This document shows, piece by piece, positions 7,112 to 16,399 of a DNA stretch of 64,000 nucleotides (position 1 is the first letter of the stretch; each line of letters opens with the position of its first letter). Position numbers and translations under genes: made by a program. Source of the DNA: Mycolicibacterium frederiksbergense (lineage in GTDB: Bacteria; Actinomycetota; Actinomycetes; Mycobacteriales; Mycobacteriaceae); NCBI RefSeq assembly GCF_012223425.1, contig NZ_CP038799.1, positions 2,232,001 to 2,296,000 of the forward strand, in the 5' to 3' direction. The notes under the pieces are model-generated. The model saw nothing but the letters and a program-made list of their open reading frames with translations. It did no database searches and had not been told where the DNA came from.

Positions 7112-8647
7112 TCAGCAGTGCAGGTCGGCGGGCGGCTGAATGCGATCGATGAAGAACGCCTCCAGCGGTGTGTCGATGCAGCGTTCACCGCTGAACGCCA
7201 CCGTGTGCTGAGCACCGTTGAAGATGATCAGGGGAGCACCCAGTTGGGCGGCCACATCGACTCCGACCTGATAGGGCGTCGCCGGGTCACCCGTGGTCGA
7301 GACCACGACAATTTTGCCCGGCCCAGGGCTGGTCACCGGATGCCGCAGGGCGTCCGGCTGCACCGGCCAGAAGACACAAATAGGCCGGGGCGCGAACCCG
7401 GTGAACTCGCCGAAACTCTCGAAAGGGGCGGCCAGCCGCACTTGGCGATCCACTTCGGCCCACACCGCCGGATCCGTCGGGTAGGTGTCATCGGCGCACC
7501 GGATCGCATCGAACGCGTCCCCCAGGTTGGTGTACTGCCCATCCTCGTCGCGTTCCAGATACGCGTCGGCGAGCTCGAGCAGGTCGTCGGCATCCTCACC
7601 GCGGGCCAGCGCACTGAGTCCGTCGGTCAGCTGAGCCCAGTCCTCGGAGCTGTACAGCGCCTCGTCGAAACCGGTGATGGCATCCGAATAACTCAGACCG
7701 CGCGGGTCGGCGGTGCGCGCGGGATTGTCGACCAACGGGTTGACCAGCTGGTGGAACCGGTCGATGTACTGAGCCGGGTCGTTGCCGAGTGGGCAGTCCG
7801 CCTTGGTCCCGCAGTCGGCGGCGTAGGCGTCGAATGCCTGCTGGAATCCCGCCGCCGATTCGACCGCCTCGGCGAGCGGATCGGTGAACTGATCCACGAC
7901 ACCGTCGAGCATCATGGCGCGCACCCGATCGGGGAACTGTTCGGCGTAGGCCGTTCCCAGCCGGGTTCCATAGGAGTAGCCGAAGAAGTTGAGCTGCTCA
8001 TCTCCCAGCGCGGCCCGCACCGCGTCCATATCGCGCGCGGTGTTCTCGGTACTCAGGCCTGCCAAGAACGGCGCGCCCACGCGGTCCAGGCAACCCTGCG
8101 CGCGGGCGCGTTCGTCATCTTCTATGCGGGCGACACCGGCCGGGCTGAAGTCGACCTTCGGGTCGGTGCGATCTTCGTCGCGCTCGGCGTCCGATTCGCA
8201 GCGCACCTCGGGGGTGGAAAATCCCACTCCGCGCGGGTCGAAGGCCACCAGATCGAATCGACGCCCGATCTCGGTCTTGCCGACCTTGGGCGCAAACCTC
8301 GACATGACGTCGATCGCGGACACTCCCGGCCCACCCGGGTTCGAGATGATCGAGCCGAGGCGATCACCAGTGGCCGGCACCCGCATCACCGCCAGCTGTG
8401 CCTGTGGCGCTTGCGGATTCGCCGCGTCCCTCCAGTCGACCGGAACCGAGATGGTGGTGCATTGGGCGGTTGGCAGCCTGCTGGTGTCCACCCAGTCATC
8501 ACAGGTCGTCCACACCGGTGCCTGGTCCGCCGTCGCGGCTTCCTCGGGTGCAGCCTGCGCCGGCTGCGCGCCGGTCGTCACCGCCAACGCCACCGCACAG
8601 ACAATCCCTGACGCCCTGAGGATTTGACGGCTGCACCACCTCGACAT
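7112..8647 (-). CDS. Secreted alpha/beta-hydrolase, TAP-like (tripeptidyl aminopeptidase family)
   Basis: 511 residues from ATG at 8647 (a second ATG at 8656 is possible). The N-terminus has a basic stretch, a hydrophobic core (ASGIVCAVALAVTTG) and AQAAP, a signal peptide with cleavage near residue 33. The oxyanion motif NPGGPG, the strand FDPRGVGFS, the nucleophile elbow GYSYGTRLG (Ser), TTGDPATP (Asp) and NGAQHTV (His) form a complete triad. The C-terminal TAP-like domain ends with a Cys-containing tail (DLHC). It belongs to the family of mycobacterial exported proteases that includes Hip1/CaeA. It lies 97 bases upstream of fadD4 on the same strand, but fadD4 has its own promoter. Confidence 0.85.
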   Translation of the reverse strand: MSRWCSRQILRASGIVCAVALAVTTGAQPAQAAPEEAATADQAPVWTTCDDWVDTSRLPTAQCTTISVPVDWRDAANPQAPQAQLAVMRVPATGDRLGSIISNPGGPGVSAIDVMSRFAPKVGKTEIGRRFDLVAFDPRGVGFSTPEVRCESDAERDEDRTDPKVDFSPAGVARIEDDERARAQGCLDRVGAPFLAGLSTENTARDMDAVRAALGDEQLNFFGYSYGTRLGTAYAEQFPDRVRAMMLDGVVDQFTDPLAEAVESAAGFQQAFDAYAADCGTKADCPLGNDPAQYIDRFHQLVNPLVDNPARTADPRGLSYSDAITGFDEALYSSEDWAQLTDGLSALARGEDADDLLELADAYLERDEDGQYTNLGDAFDAIRCADDTYPTDPAVWAEVDRQVRLAAPFESFGEFTGFAPRPICVFWPVQPDALRHPVTSPGPGKIVVVSTTGDPATPYQVGVDVAAQLGAPLIIFNGAQHTVAFSGERCIDTPLEAFFIDRIQPPADLHC

Positions 8648-8787
8648 GGGCGTCATGATTGCACGCCGGGCCACCGCTGCTCCGGCACTTTCGCAACCGC
8701 GTCAACATCGAGAGGCGCCGGCGCTCTCCGCAGAGGTTGACGGGCTGCGCGACCGGGTAGCCACACTGTCGGCGACAAGGAGAGCAG

Positions 8788-9219
8788 ATGATCGAGATGC
8801 ACCGGGAGGTCACCACCACCGTCGCTCCGGAGGTGGTGTTCGCCTACCTGTCCGACTTCACCACCACCGAACAGTGGGAGCCGGGAACCGTGCGCACCAC
8901 CCGCGTCAGCGGGGACGGCGGCGTCGGCACCCGGTATGCCAACACCTCACGGTTCGCGGGCCGCACCAGCGACCTCGTGTACGAGGTGATCGGTGTGACG
9001 CCGGGGCGATCCATTCAGCTACGTGGACAGAATGATTCGCTGATCGCGCATGACACGATCACCGTCACCCCGCACCAGGGTGGCTCGAAGGTCACCTACC
9101 GCATCGAGTTCGCGTTCCAGGGCTTGCTGCGTTTCGCCGAGCCGCTGCTCCGCATCCCGGTGGCACGTCTCATGGACAAGGGCGTCGAGGGACTCCGGCG
9201 CGAACTCGCCACCCTCTGA
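8788..9219 (+). CDS. SRPBCC (polyketide cyclase/START-like) family protein
   Basis: 143 residues. AAGGAGA at 8777-8783 is a strong ribosome-binding site for the ATG at 8788. The opening REVTTTVAPEVVFAYLSDFTTTEQW is the standard first strand and helix of SRPBCC proteins, followed by the alternating strands and a long C-terminal helix (LMDKGVEGLRRELATL). Such proteins bind hydrophobic small ligands in a deep pocket; no ligand can be predicted. It is a single-gene unit, ending one base before the convergent SDR stop. Confidence 0.8.
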   Translation: MIEMHREVTTTVAPEVVFAYLSDFTTTEQWEPGTVRTTRVSGDGGVGTRYANTSRFAGRTSDLVYEVIGVTPGRSIQLRGQNDSLIAHDTITVTPHQGGSKVTYRIEFAFQGLLRFAEPLLRIPVARLMDKGVEGLRRELATL

Positions 9220-9220
9220 A

Positions 9221-10171
9221 TCAGGACAGTCCGATCGCGCCCAGACAGAACTTCCACACTCGCTGCAGTTCCGCGTCGCTGTAGCGGGTGTTGGGCAGGT
9301 AGTGGGTGGGCCGGACCGCGCGGTCATGCCAGAACCGGCCGGACGGCGGAGTCGGTGACGTCGCGGTCAACCAGACAGCGGTGTCGGCGGCCTGTTCCGC
9401 CGTGCGCAGCACCGGTCCGGTCAGCTTCCGGAACGCGGGCAGCGAGGTGGCCACACCGGGGGTATCGGCCCAGCCCGGGTGCATGGCGGCGACCATGACC
9501 GACTGGGCGGCCCACCGGTTCGCCAACAGCGGTGTCAACGCCACCTGGATCCGCTTGCTACGCGCGTAGGCGACCGCCCCGCGGTAGTGGCCGGAGGTGT
9601 ACTCGATGTCATCGGCGGGCAGCCGCTGGGTGTACATGCCACCGGAGGACATCAGCACCACCCGCGGGTCCGGCGACTCCACCAGCACCGGCAGCAGCAG
9701 TTCGGTGAGCAACAGCGGTCCGAGCACATGGGTTGCGAGCGAAAGCTCATGGCCCTCGTCGGTCCGGGTCCGCTCCGGGGGCATCACCCCGGCGTTGTGG
9801 ATCACCGCATCGAGCCTGGGTACCCGGGACACCAGGTCGGCGGCGAAGGCCCGAACCCCCGTCAGATCGGACACATCGCACCGTTCGATCTGCACATCCG
9901 CGCCGGGAGTGGCGTCGAGGATGTCCTTGCGGGCCGATTCACCGCGGGCCCGGTCGCGCACCGTCAACAGCACCGTGCCGCCCAGCCCGGCCACCCCGGC
10001 GGCGATGGCCTTGCCGATGCCGGAATTCGCACCGGTCACCAGGATGGTGGACCCGGCCAGGGCGTCGGGATCCAGCGGCGACCAGAACCGCTCACGCACC
10101 GCCAACCCGAGACGGGTGTATCCGGGCACCACCGTCCGGTCGAGCACTCCGTCCACAACCGCGCGCAACAT
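9221..10171 (-). CDS. SDR-family dehydrogenase (DHRS12/retinol-dehydrogenase-like)
   Basis: 316 residues from ATG at 10171. A ~40-residue N-terminal extension (LRAVVDGVLDRTVVPGYTRLG) precedes the Rossmann motif TGANSGIGKA, as in DHRS12-type proteins. NAGVMPPERT, the Ser in LMSSGGM and YARSK supply the active site. GGGAG-like sequence upstream gives a plausible ribosome site. The tail after the YxxxK helix contains TAEQAADTAVWL, usual in this subgroup. Substrate unknown. It lies beyond the strong terminator that ends pckA, so it should have its own promoter in 10172-10261, though no clear -10 was found. Confidence 0.75.
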   Translation of the reverse strand: MLRAVVDGVLDRTVVPGYTRLGLAVRERFWSPLDPDALAGSTILVTGANSGIGKAIAAGVAGLGGTVLLTVRDRARGESARKDILDATPGADVQIERCDVSDLTGVRAFAADLVSRVPRLDAVIHNAGVMPPERTRTDEGHELSLATHVLGPLLLTELLLPVLVESPDPRVVLMSSGGMYTQRLPADDIEYTSGHYRGAVAYARSKRIQVALTPLLANRWAAQSVMVAAMHPGWADTPGVATSLPAFRKLTGPVLRTAEQAADTAVWLTATSPTPPSGRFWHDRAVRPTHYLPNTRYSDAELQRVWKFCLGAIGLS

Positions 10172-10261
10172 GACTGTCGAAACTCCCGTCAACCGATTAC
10201 CTGGTATTCGGAGCCGACGAGCGTCCGGTTGGTACCGCGGATGCACTGGGTGCCGAGCAGA

Positions 10262-10303
10262 CGCAAATGGCCCCGAAATCAGGTGATTTCGGGGCCATTT
10301 GCG
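10262..10303 (-). terminator. 42-base perfect stem-loop terminator downstream of pckA
   Basis: Arms 10262-10281 and 10284-10303 are exact 20-base reverse complements separated by GG. The stem lies 15 bases after the pckA stop. There is no U-tract, which is common for mycobacterial hairpin terminators. The arm sequence begins CGCAAATGG on one side and ends CCATTTGCG on the other. Confidence 0.75.
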
Positions 10304-10317
10304 ACTGTTCGCGGGTA

Positions 10318-12147
10318 TCAGTCCGATTCGGCCAGACGCGTCTTCAGGGCGTCGAACTCGTCCTTGATGCCGGTCGGCAGCTTCTCGCCGACGAACTCGA
10401 ACCACTCCTCGATCAGCGGCAGCTCGGCACGCCACTCATCGGCGTTCACGGCCAGCGCCTCGTCGACATCGGCCGGGTCCACGTCCAGCCCCGACAGATC
10501 GAGATCGGCTGCGGTCGGCACGATGCCGATCGGGGTGCTCTTGCCCTCGGCCTGGTGCTCGATGCGCTCGATGGCCCACTTCAGCACGCGGCTGTTCTCG
10601 CCGAATCCGGGCCACAGGAAGCGACCGTCGGCGCCACGGCGGAACCAGTTGACGAAGAACACCTTCGGCAGCTTGGACTCGTCGGCCTGCTTGCCGATGT
10701 TGATCCAGTGCTGGAAGTAGTCGCCGACGTTGTAGCCCAGGAAGGGCAGCATGGCCATCGGGTCGCGCCGCACGGTGCCGACCTTGCCCTCGGCGGCGGC
10801 GGTCTGCTCGGAGCCCAGGGTGGCACCGATGAAGACGCCGTGCTGCCAGTCGCGGGCCTCGGTGATCAGTGGCACCGTCGTCTTGCGGCGGCCGCCGAAC
10901 AGGATCGCCGAGATCGGCACACCCTGCGGATCGTCCCATTCGGGCGCCAGCGTCGGGCACTGCGAAATCGGGGTGCAGTAACGCGAATTTGGATGGGCGG
11001 CCTTGGTTTCCGTCTCGCGGAGAACCCAGTCCTCACCCTTCCAGTCGATGAGGTGATCGGGCTCGCCCTCCAGGCCCTCCCACCACACGTCGCCGTCATC
11101 GGTCTTGGCGACATTGGTGAAGACGGTGTTGCCACCGGCGATCGTCTTCATCGCGTTGGGATTGGAGTCCCAGTTGGTGCCCGGCGCGACACCGAAGAAA
11201 CCGAACTCGGGGTTCACCGCGTAGAGCTGGCCGTCCTTGCCGAAGCGCATCCAGGCGATGTCATCGCCGACGGTCTCGGCGCGCCAGCCCGGGATGGTGG
11301 GCTGCAGCATCGCGAGGTTGGTCTTGCCGCAGGCCGACGGGAACGCCGCGGCGATGAAGTAGGACTTGTTCTCCGGCGAGATGAGCTTGACGATCAGCAT
11401 GTGCTCGGCGAGCCAGCCCTCGTCGTGGGCCATCGCCGAGGCGATGCGCAGCGAGTAGCACTTCTTGCCCAGCAGCGCGTTACCGCCGTACCCGGAGCCG
11501 TAGCTCCAGATCTCGCGGGTCTCCGGGAAATGCGTGATGTATTTGGTGTCGTTGCACGGCCACGGAACGTCGGCCTGGCCGTCCTCGAGCGGGGCGCCGA
11601 GCGAGTGCAGCGCCTTGACGAAGAAGCCGTCCTCGCCGATCTTGTCCAGCGCCGCCTGGCCCATCCGGGTCATGGTGCGCATCGAGACCACCACATACTC
11701 CGAGTCGGTGAGTTCCACGCCCAGCTTCGGGTCCTCGGCGTCCAGCGGGCCCATGCAGAACGGCACCACCCACAGGGTGCGACCGCGCATCGAGCCCCGG
11801 TACAGCTCGGTCATCAAGGGCCGCATCTCGGCCGGATCCATCCAGTTGTTGGTGGGGCCGGCGTCGACCTCGCGCTCGGAACAGATGTAGGTGCGGGATT
11901 CCACGCGCGCCACGTCGGACGGGTCGGAGAGCGCCAGGTAGGAGTTCGGCTGCTTCTCGTCGTTCAATTTCTGGAAGGTGCCGGCCTCGACCAACTGAGC
12001 GGCCAGGCGCTCGTACTCCTCCTGTGAGCCGTCGGCCCACGCGACGCGGTCGGGTTGTGTCAGCTCCGCAACCTCGCGGACCCAGGCCAGCAGCCCCTGA
12101 TGCGTCGTCGGTGCGGTGTCCAGACCGGGAATGGTCGCTGAGGTCAT
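10318..12147 (-). CDS. pckA: Phosphoenolpyruvate carboxykinase (GTP)
   Basis: 609 residues, matching the mycobacterial GTP-type enzyme in length and almost throughout in sequence. It interconverts oxaloacetate and phosphoenolpyruvate, the entry to gluconeogenesis needed for growth on fatty acids and cholesterol. The PEPCK kinase-1 loop [12 protein letters not shown] is intact, as are ESRTYICS near the N-terminus and the GTP-enzyme-specific [13 protein letters not shown] region. The ATG at 12147 is chosen because it follows AGGAGA with good spacing and gives the familiar [13 protein letters not shown] start; an ATG ten codons earlier is less likely. It lies downstream of the Rv0209/Rv0210-like pair, as in M. 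tuberculosis, but 173 bases apart. Confidence 0.95.
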   Translation of the reverse strand: MTSATIPGLDTAPTTHQGLLAWVREVAELTQPDRVAWADGSQEEYERLAAQLVEAGTFQKLNDEKQPNSYLALSDPSDVARVESRTYICSEREVDAGPTNNWMDPAEMRPLMTELYRGSMRGRTLWVVPFCMGPLDAEDPKLGVELTDSEYVVVSMRTMTRMGQAALDKIGEDGFFVKALHSLGAPLEDGQADVPWPCNDTKYITHFPETREIWSYGSGYGGNALLGKKCYSLRIASAMAHDEGWLAEHMLIVKLISPENKSYFIAAAFPSACGKTNLAMLQPTIPGWRAETVGDDIAWMRFGKDGQLYAVNPEFGFFGVAPGTNWDSNPNAMKTIAGGNTVFTNVAKTDDGDVWWEGLEGEPDHLIDWKGEDWVLRETETKAAHPNSRYCTPISQCPTLAPEWDDPQGVPISAILFGGRRKTTVPLITEARDWQHGVFIGATLGSEQTAAAEGKVGTVRRDPMAMLPFLGYNVGDYFQHWINIGKQADESKLPKVFFVNWFRRGADGRFLWPGFGENSRVLKWAIERIEHQAEGKSTPIGIVPTAADLDLSGLDVDPADVDEALAVNADEWRAELPLIEEWFEFVGEKLPTGIKDEFDALKTRLAESD

Positions 12148-12320
12148 CAAAGTCTCCTGCGTAGTTTCCGTGAACATGCCGATAACCGACTGGTCACGAT
12201 CGTCCCTAATAAGAGGTTAACGCGGGTGACTTTGGTCTGAGGAATCGGGACAATGTCCGATCACTCACAGGAACGATTCAGAAAGATATTCAGAAAAGTC
12301 GTACTGAGCGGTAACCGAAT

Positions 12321-13766
12321 TCATCTGATTATTAAATCGGCGCGGACGGCCGCCAATGCCGCGCGCAGCGCCGGTAGCCGGCGCTCGGCGGCCGACGCGG
12401 CACGCGCCGCGGCCACCGCGCGCTCCCGCAGCCGCGCATCGAGGGCATCCAGCCGGCGGGCCGTCTCCGTGGCCGTGCGCTCGTCCGCGGCCGCCGCCTG
12501 ACCGGTGAAGTCGACCTCGGCGGCCAGCACCCGGGTGGCGACCAGCGCCTCGGCGTCCTCGCGCAGCGTCGCGGTGACGCGGCCGACCCATCGATCCAGC
12601 AGCGCCCGGTCGTGCAGCAGGCCCCGAATCCCCACCACCCACACCGTGAGCAGCACCCCGAGCAGGCCACCGGCGACCGCACCGACCGCGGTCAGACCCG
12701 GCGCCAGCCCGGTGAACAGGCGGCTGGCCGCCAGCGCGACACCCAGCCCGAAGCCCGCACCCAGCAGCATCATCAGTTGCATCTCCAGACGCCGCGATGT
12801 CAGCCCGGGCCCGTCCACCTCCGGGGCGGGCGGCGCCGGCGGCACCGGCGGTGCGGACAAACCCAGCTCCGCGGCGATATCCCGGAACTGTTCGGTGACA
12901 CCGGAATCGACCTCCGTGACGACCTCGGCCGCCCGGCCGGCCACATAGCTGCGGAAATCCTCGGCTCGGCGCCGCGCCACCCAGGGCAGTCCACCCCAGG
13001 ACGCGGCATCCTCGGAGAGCTCGGTGCGCACCGACGCACACCGGTTTCGGGCGAAGTAGCCCAGTTGCACGCGGGCCTGCTGGATGCGGCTGCGCAAGGC
13101 GATGGTGCGCTGCGAGCGGGCCGACCGCGCGTCGTGCAGGATGTCCGCACGCTGACGGTGCAATGCCGCGGATTCGGCATCCGCCGCCGCCGCAGATGCT
13201 GCGCCGATCTGCTCGGCGAGGTGGCTTTCCCACGCCCGCAACCTGTTTCGTCGTGCGAGCGTGTCATCGGACAACTTTTCCCGCAGCATCGAGACCAGAC
13301 CGTCGAGGTGCGGTCTGCCCTCGGGTGGCGCGGCGGCCACGCCCACCCACGGCATGTCACGCAGCCGCGGCACGTGCGCAGCGACGGCGTCGGCGTCGGC
13401 ACTGCGCACCGCCCGCCAGTCCCGGTGGACATCGATCTTGGTCACCGCGCCGAGCACGAGGTCGGTGTGGCGCACCGCGATATCGAGGACCGCACAGTCC
13501 GATTCGGCGAGCGGGGCCACGGCGGACACCGCGAAGACGACCGCGACGGGCGCGATATCGGGTGCGAGTTCCTCGGATTCGACGAACATCTGCTCGGGCA
13601 GGTGCCGCCGCAGTGCCGCGGTCAGGCTGGACACACCGGCCAGCCAGGGACCGATGACCAGCACGGCCGCACCGGGCACCGGTCGCGGCGGTGTCAGCCC
13701 GGGCGCCATGGCGGACACCCTGGCGTCCAGGTCGCGGGGGTCTTCGCGGAGCAGTTCTCCGGTCAC
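12321..13766 (-). CDS. Rv0210-like membrane-anchored GTPase-fold protein with defective P-loop
   Basis: 481 residues from GTG at 13766, which overlaps the preceding stop as GTGA. The N-terminal part has a P-loop-like GPWLAGVSS (about 39-47) in which the essential lysine is Val, and a G4-type TKID (about 110-113). Long alanine-rich helices follow. A pair of hydrophobic segments lies near 325-350 (MMLLGAGFGLGVALAA) and 355-380 (GGLLGVLLTVWVVGI), then another helical tail. This layout, G-like domain, helical bundle and paired membrane segments, recalls bacterial dynamin-like proteins. Nucleotide binding is doubtful without the lysine. Function unknown; it is translationally coupled to the Rv0209-like gene. 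Confidence 0.7.
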   Translation of the reverse strand: MTGELLREDPRDLDARVSAMAPGLTPPRPVPGAAVLVIGPWLAGVSSLTAALRRHLPEQMFVESEELAPDIAPVAVVFAVSAVAPLAESDCAVLDIAVRHTDLVLGAVTKIDVHRDWRAVRSADADAVAAHVPRLRDMPWVGVAAAPPEGRPHLDGLVSMLREKLSDDTLARRNRLRAWESHLAEQIGAASAAAADAESAALHRQRADILHDARSARSQRTIALRSRIQQARVQLGYFARNRCASVRTELSEDAASWGGLPWVARRRAEDFRSYVAGRAAEVVTEVDSGVTEQFRDIAAELGLSAPPVPPAPPAPEVDGPGLTSRRLEMQLMMLLGAGFGLGVALAASRLFTGLAPGLTAVGAVAGGLLGVLLTVWVVGIRGLLHDRALLDRWVGRVTATLREDAEALVATRVLAAEVDFTGQAAAADERTATETARRLDALDARLRERAVAAARAASAAERRLPALRAALAAVRADLIIR

Positions 13767-14701
13767 CACACCCCCGAGCGCAACGCTCCCCGCGCGATAT
13801 CCGCGGCGCAACGGCGGTGCAGGGCGTTGACCGGGCCCCGGCTGTAGCGCTGCCAGCGCACCGCCCGGCGCAGCGGATCATCCGGGCCGGTGTCCATACC
13901 GTCGGCACCCAGCACCGCGGCGGCCGCGGCCATCGCGGCCCGCACGGCGGTGTTGCCGGTGAGCACCGCGTCCAACCGTGGGTCGGCGGTTCCGGCCGCC
14001 AGCGCCCGCAGCCGGGTCATCGCCTCACACAGTCTCCGATATCGCAGCGGCGCGGCCGCGCCATGGATACCGGCGGCCAGCGCGTCGATATTGCTCGCCC
14101 GGCGCAGTAATGCGGTCAACGCGTGGCCGTCGGCACCCGCACGGACGGCCGCGATCGCCGCCGCGGTCCCGGACAGATCGGTCACCTCGAGCAGCCGTGC
14201 GCGGGTCGCCGACGGCACGGAATGCGCCGCGGCACAGAACGCATCGGTGGAGCCGAGGTCCGCCGGTTCGGTGACCAGCGCCCCGATGGCGGCGACCAGT
14301 TCGTCGTCCAGCGTCGCAATCGCCAGCAGACCCGACACCGGTATGACCGGCACACCGGTGCTCCGGCGGGCCGGCTCGACGTGGCCGGGCACCGCGGCAC
14401 CGAGCAGATCGGCCTTGTTCAGGGCGACCACGATCGGACCGTCCGCCGCGGCGGCGATCCGGCAATCCTCCGGTTTGGCGGTCTCGGCGATGACCAGCAC
14501 CTCGACATCGGCTCCGGTGTCGACCACCGCCAGCCCGGCCGCACGCAGCCCCGCCGTGAGGGTGCGCAGGCCCACCCCGGGCCTGCCCACCGTCCGGACC
14601 CGGATCGGGCGGGACAGCCCGTCGATGATCGGACGGAGCTCGCGCCGGCCGTCGGCATCCGCCAGAGCGGACAGTTCCGAGACGAATTCGTCGACAGACA
14701 T
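13763..14701 (-). CDS. Rv0209-like GTPase-fold protein with defective P-loop
   Basis: 312 residues from ATG at 14701. It shows VRTVGRPGVGLRT at 34-47, a Walker A-like loop in which the usual Lys-Ser/Thr is Leu-Arg, and an intact NKAD (95-98) guanine-recognition motif. The rest is helical and alanine-rich (RRASNIDALAAG, AMTRLRALAAG), with no membrane segment, in contrast to its partner. It is likely the soluble half of a two-protein unit with the Rv0210-like protein, whose start codon overlaps its stop. No function is known for the M. tuberculosis pair that I can recall. The unusual loop occurs at the same distance from the start in both proteins. Confidence 0.7.
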   Translation of the reverse strand: MSVDEFVSELSALADADGRRELRPIIDGLSRPIRVRTVGRPGVGLRTLTAGLRAAGLAVVDTGADVEVLVIAETAKPEDCRIAAAADGPIVVALNKADLLGAAVPGHVEPARRSTGVPVIPVSGLLAIATLDDELVAAIGALVTEPADLGSTDAFCAAAHSVPSATRARLLEVTDLSGTAAAIAAVRAGADGHALTALLRRASNIDALAAGIHGAAAPLRYRRLCEAMTRLRALAAGTADPRLDAVLTGNTAVRAAMAAAAAVLGADGMDTGPDDPLRRAVRWQRYSRGPVNALHRRCAADIARGALRSGVW

Positions 14702-14869
14702 CGCCGCTCCTGTCACATCCGTTGCACTGTCACCACGGCCCACAGCACAGCCACACATCACATCGTGTCATCGCCATGACACCCCGGTGAGCAGTGTTTT
14801 CCGGACATATCGGCGCAAAGACAACTGTTGGGTATCAATCTTCACCACGATGCGGGTACACCTGTCTGG

Positions 14870-15640
14870 ATGAGCGACGATGGACCGATGTATGCCCAGC
14901 GCGAGGAGGCCGGGGAGGCCACCGGTGCGGATGCCTCCCCGCCCCACCACATGCGCCGCGTCACCAGCTTCCGGTCGCGGCGTTCCACCCTGTCCGGCGG
15001 GCAGCAGGAAACCTGGGAACGGCTGTGGCCGCGGATCGGGACCGAGGCCCGCGACGGTGACGCCCGGCCGACGGTGCTCGACACCGCACAGTGGTTCGGC
15101 CGCCACGCCCCGCTGATCCTGGAGATCGGCTGCGGGACCGGCACCTCGACGGCGGCCATGGCCCAGCAGGAACCCGACCTCGACGTCATTGCGGTGGAGG
15201 TCTACAAGAAAGGGCTGGGCCAGTTGCTCGGCGCGATCGACCGCGACGGCATCACCAACATCCGGCTGGTCCGCGGTGACGGCGTCGACGTGCTCGAGCA
15301 CTCGCTGAGCACGGCATCGCTGACCGGGGTGCGGGTCTTCTTCCCGGACCCGTGGCCCAAGGCCCGGCATCACAAGCGGCGCCTGCTGCAGCCCGAGACC
15401 ATGGCCTTGATCGCCGACCGGCTCAAGCCCGGCGGGATCCTGCACGCGGCGACCGACCACCAGGGTTACGCCGAGCACATCGCCGAGGTCGGGGACGCCG
15501 AACCGCGGCTACGCCGGGTCAGGCCCAGATTCGACGGTTCCGACGCCCTGCCGATGTCGGTCGCCAGGCCCGAGACCAAGTACGAGCGCAAGGCCCTGGC
15601 GGGTCCGGTCGTGACCGAACTGCTCTGGGAGCGCATGTGA
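14870..15640 (+). CDS. trmB: tRNA (guanine-N7-)-methyltransferase
   Basis: 256 residues. TrmB methylates G46 in the tRNA variable loop using S-adenosylmethionine. The SAM site LEIGCGTGTSTAAMA (about 83-97) and the diagnostic FFPDPWPKARHHKRRL are intact, as is a C-terminal TKYERKA motif used in tRNA binding. The first ~45 residues are a variable, charged extension common in mycobacterial members. ATG at 14870 is preferred to the in-frame ATG at 14828, whose extra residues are not conserved-looking. It is the first gene of a trmB-NYN pair that runs towards mmpL3, divergent from the Rv0209-like gene. Confidence 0.93.
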   Translation: MSDDGPMYAQREEAGEATGADASPPHHMRRVTSFRSRRSTLSGGQQETWERLWPRIGTEARDGDARPTVLDTAQWFGRHAPLILEIGCGTGTSTAAMAQQEPDLDVIAVEVYKKGLGQLLGAIDRDGITNIRLVRGDGVDVLEHSLSTASLTGVRVFFPDPWPKARHHKRRLLQPETMALIADRLKPGGILHAATDHQGYAEHIAEVGDAEPRLRRVRPRFDGSDALPMSVARPETKYERKALAGPVVTELLWERM

Positions 15641-16335
15641 CGATGACGACCGACCCCACCATCCCCGAGATCCCACCGTCGGCTCCCGAGGTACCGCCCA
15701 CCCAGCGTGTACTGCTGGTCTGGGACGCACCCAATCTCGACATGGGCCTCGGATCCATCCTGGGCGGCCGGCCGACCGCCGCGCACCGGCCGCGTTTTGA
15801 CGCATTGGGCCGCTGGCTGCTGAGCCGCACCGCCGAACTGTCCAGCCGCCGCGACGCCGAGACCGGTGCGGTGGCCACGCTGGAACCTGAGGCCACCGTT
15901 TTCACCAACATCGCCCCTGGTAGCGCCGATGTCGTCCGGCCCTGGGTGGAGGCGTTGCGTAACGTGGGCTTCGCTGTCTTCGCCAAACCCAAGATCGACG
16001 ACGACAGCGACGTGGACAGCGACATGCTGGAGCACATCGCGCTGCGCCGCAGCGAGGGGCTGGCCGGTGTCGTGGTGGCATCCGCGGACGGTCAGGCGTT
16101 CCGGATACCGCTGGAAGAGATCGCCCACGAGGGCGTTCCGGTGCAGGTGCTCGGATTTCGCGAACATGCCAGTTGGGCGTTAGCGTCGGATAGCTTGGAG
16201 TTCGTCGACCTGGAGGACATCCCTGGTGTCTTCCGGGAGCCGCTACCGCGAATCGGCCTTGATTCGCTGCCCGAGCAGGGCGCTTGGCTGCAGCCGTTCC
16301 GGCCGTTGTCTGCGTTGCTGACCTCGCGCGTGTGA
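15637..16335 (+). CDS. NYN-domain (PIN-like ribonuclease fold) protein, Rv0207c-like
   Basis: 232 residues from GTG at 15637, overlapping the trmB stop as GTGA; ATG at 15643 is the alternative. The NYN fold is seen in VLLVWDAPNLDM (first acidic strand), KPKIDDDSDVDSDMLEHIAL (clustered acidic residues) and the VVASADGQAFRIPL strand with a further Asp. These aspartates would bind a metal for RNA cleavage, as in PIN/NYN nucleases. Coupling to trmB hints at an RNA-related role such as tRNA quality control, but that is inference. The mmpL3 start follows 64 bases later. Confidence 0.75.
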   Translation: MTMTTDPTIPEIPPSAPEVPPTQRVLLVWDAPNLDMGLGSILGGRPTAAHRPRFDALGRWLLSRTAELSSRRDAETGAVATLEPEATVFTNIAPGSADVVRPWVEALRNVGFAVFAKPKIDDDSDVDSDMLEHIALRRSEGLAGVVVASADGQAFRIPLEEIAHEGVPVQVLGFREHASWALASDSLEFVDLEDIPGVFREPLPRIGLDSLPEQGAWLQPFRPLSALLTSRV

Positions 16336-16399
16336 AGAACTGAAGTGACAATGCGCGCGGAGCGTGATTCAGATCGACAAGAACAAATAAGGAGCTGAC

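Noticed and set aside
10267..12027. A 586-codon plus-strand open frame opposite pckA
   Set aside because: It is antisense to a clearly conserved enzyme. Its protein is rich in His, Arg, Gly and Val without a fold, as expected from the high G+C content at third positions.
12238..12262. Imperfect palindrome ATCGGGACA-A-TGTCCGAT upstream of pckA
   Set aside because: The arms differ by one inserted base and no -10 could be placed, so it was not annotated as an operator.
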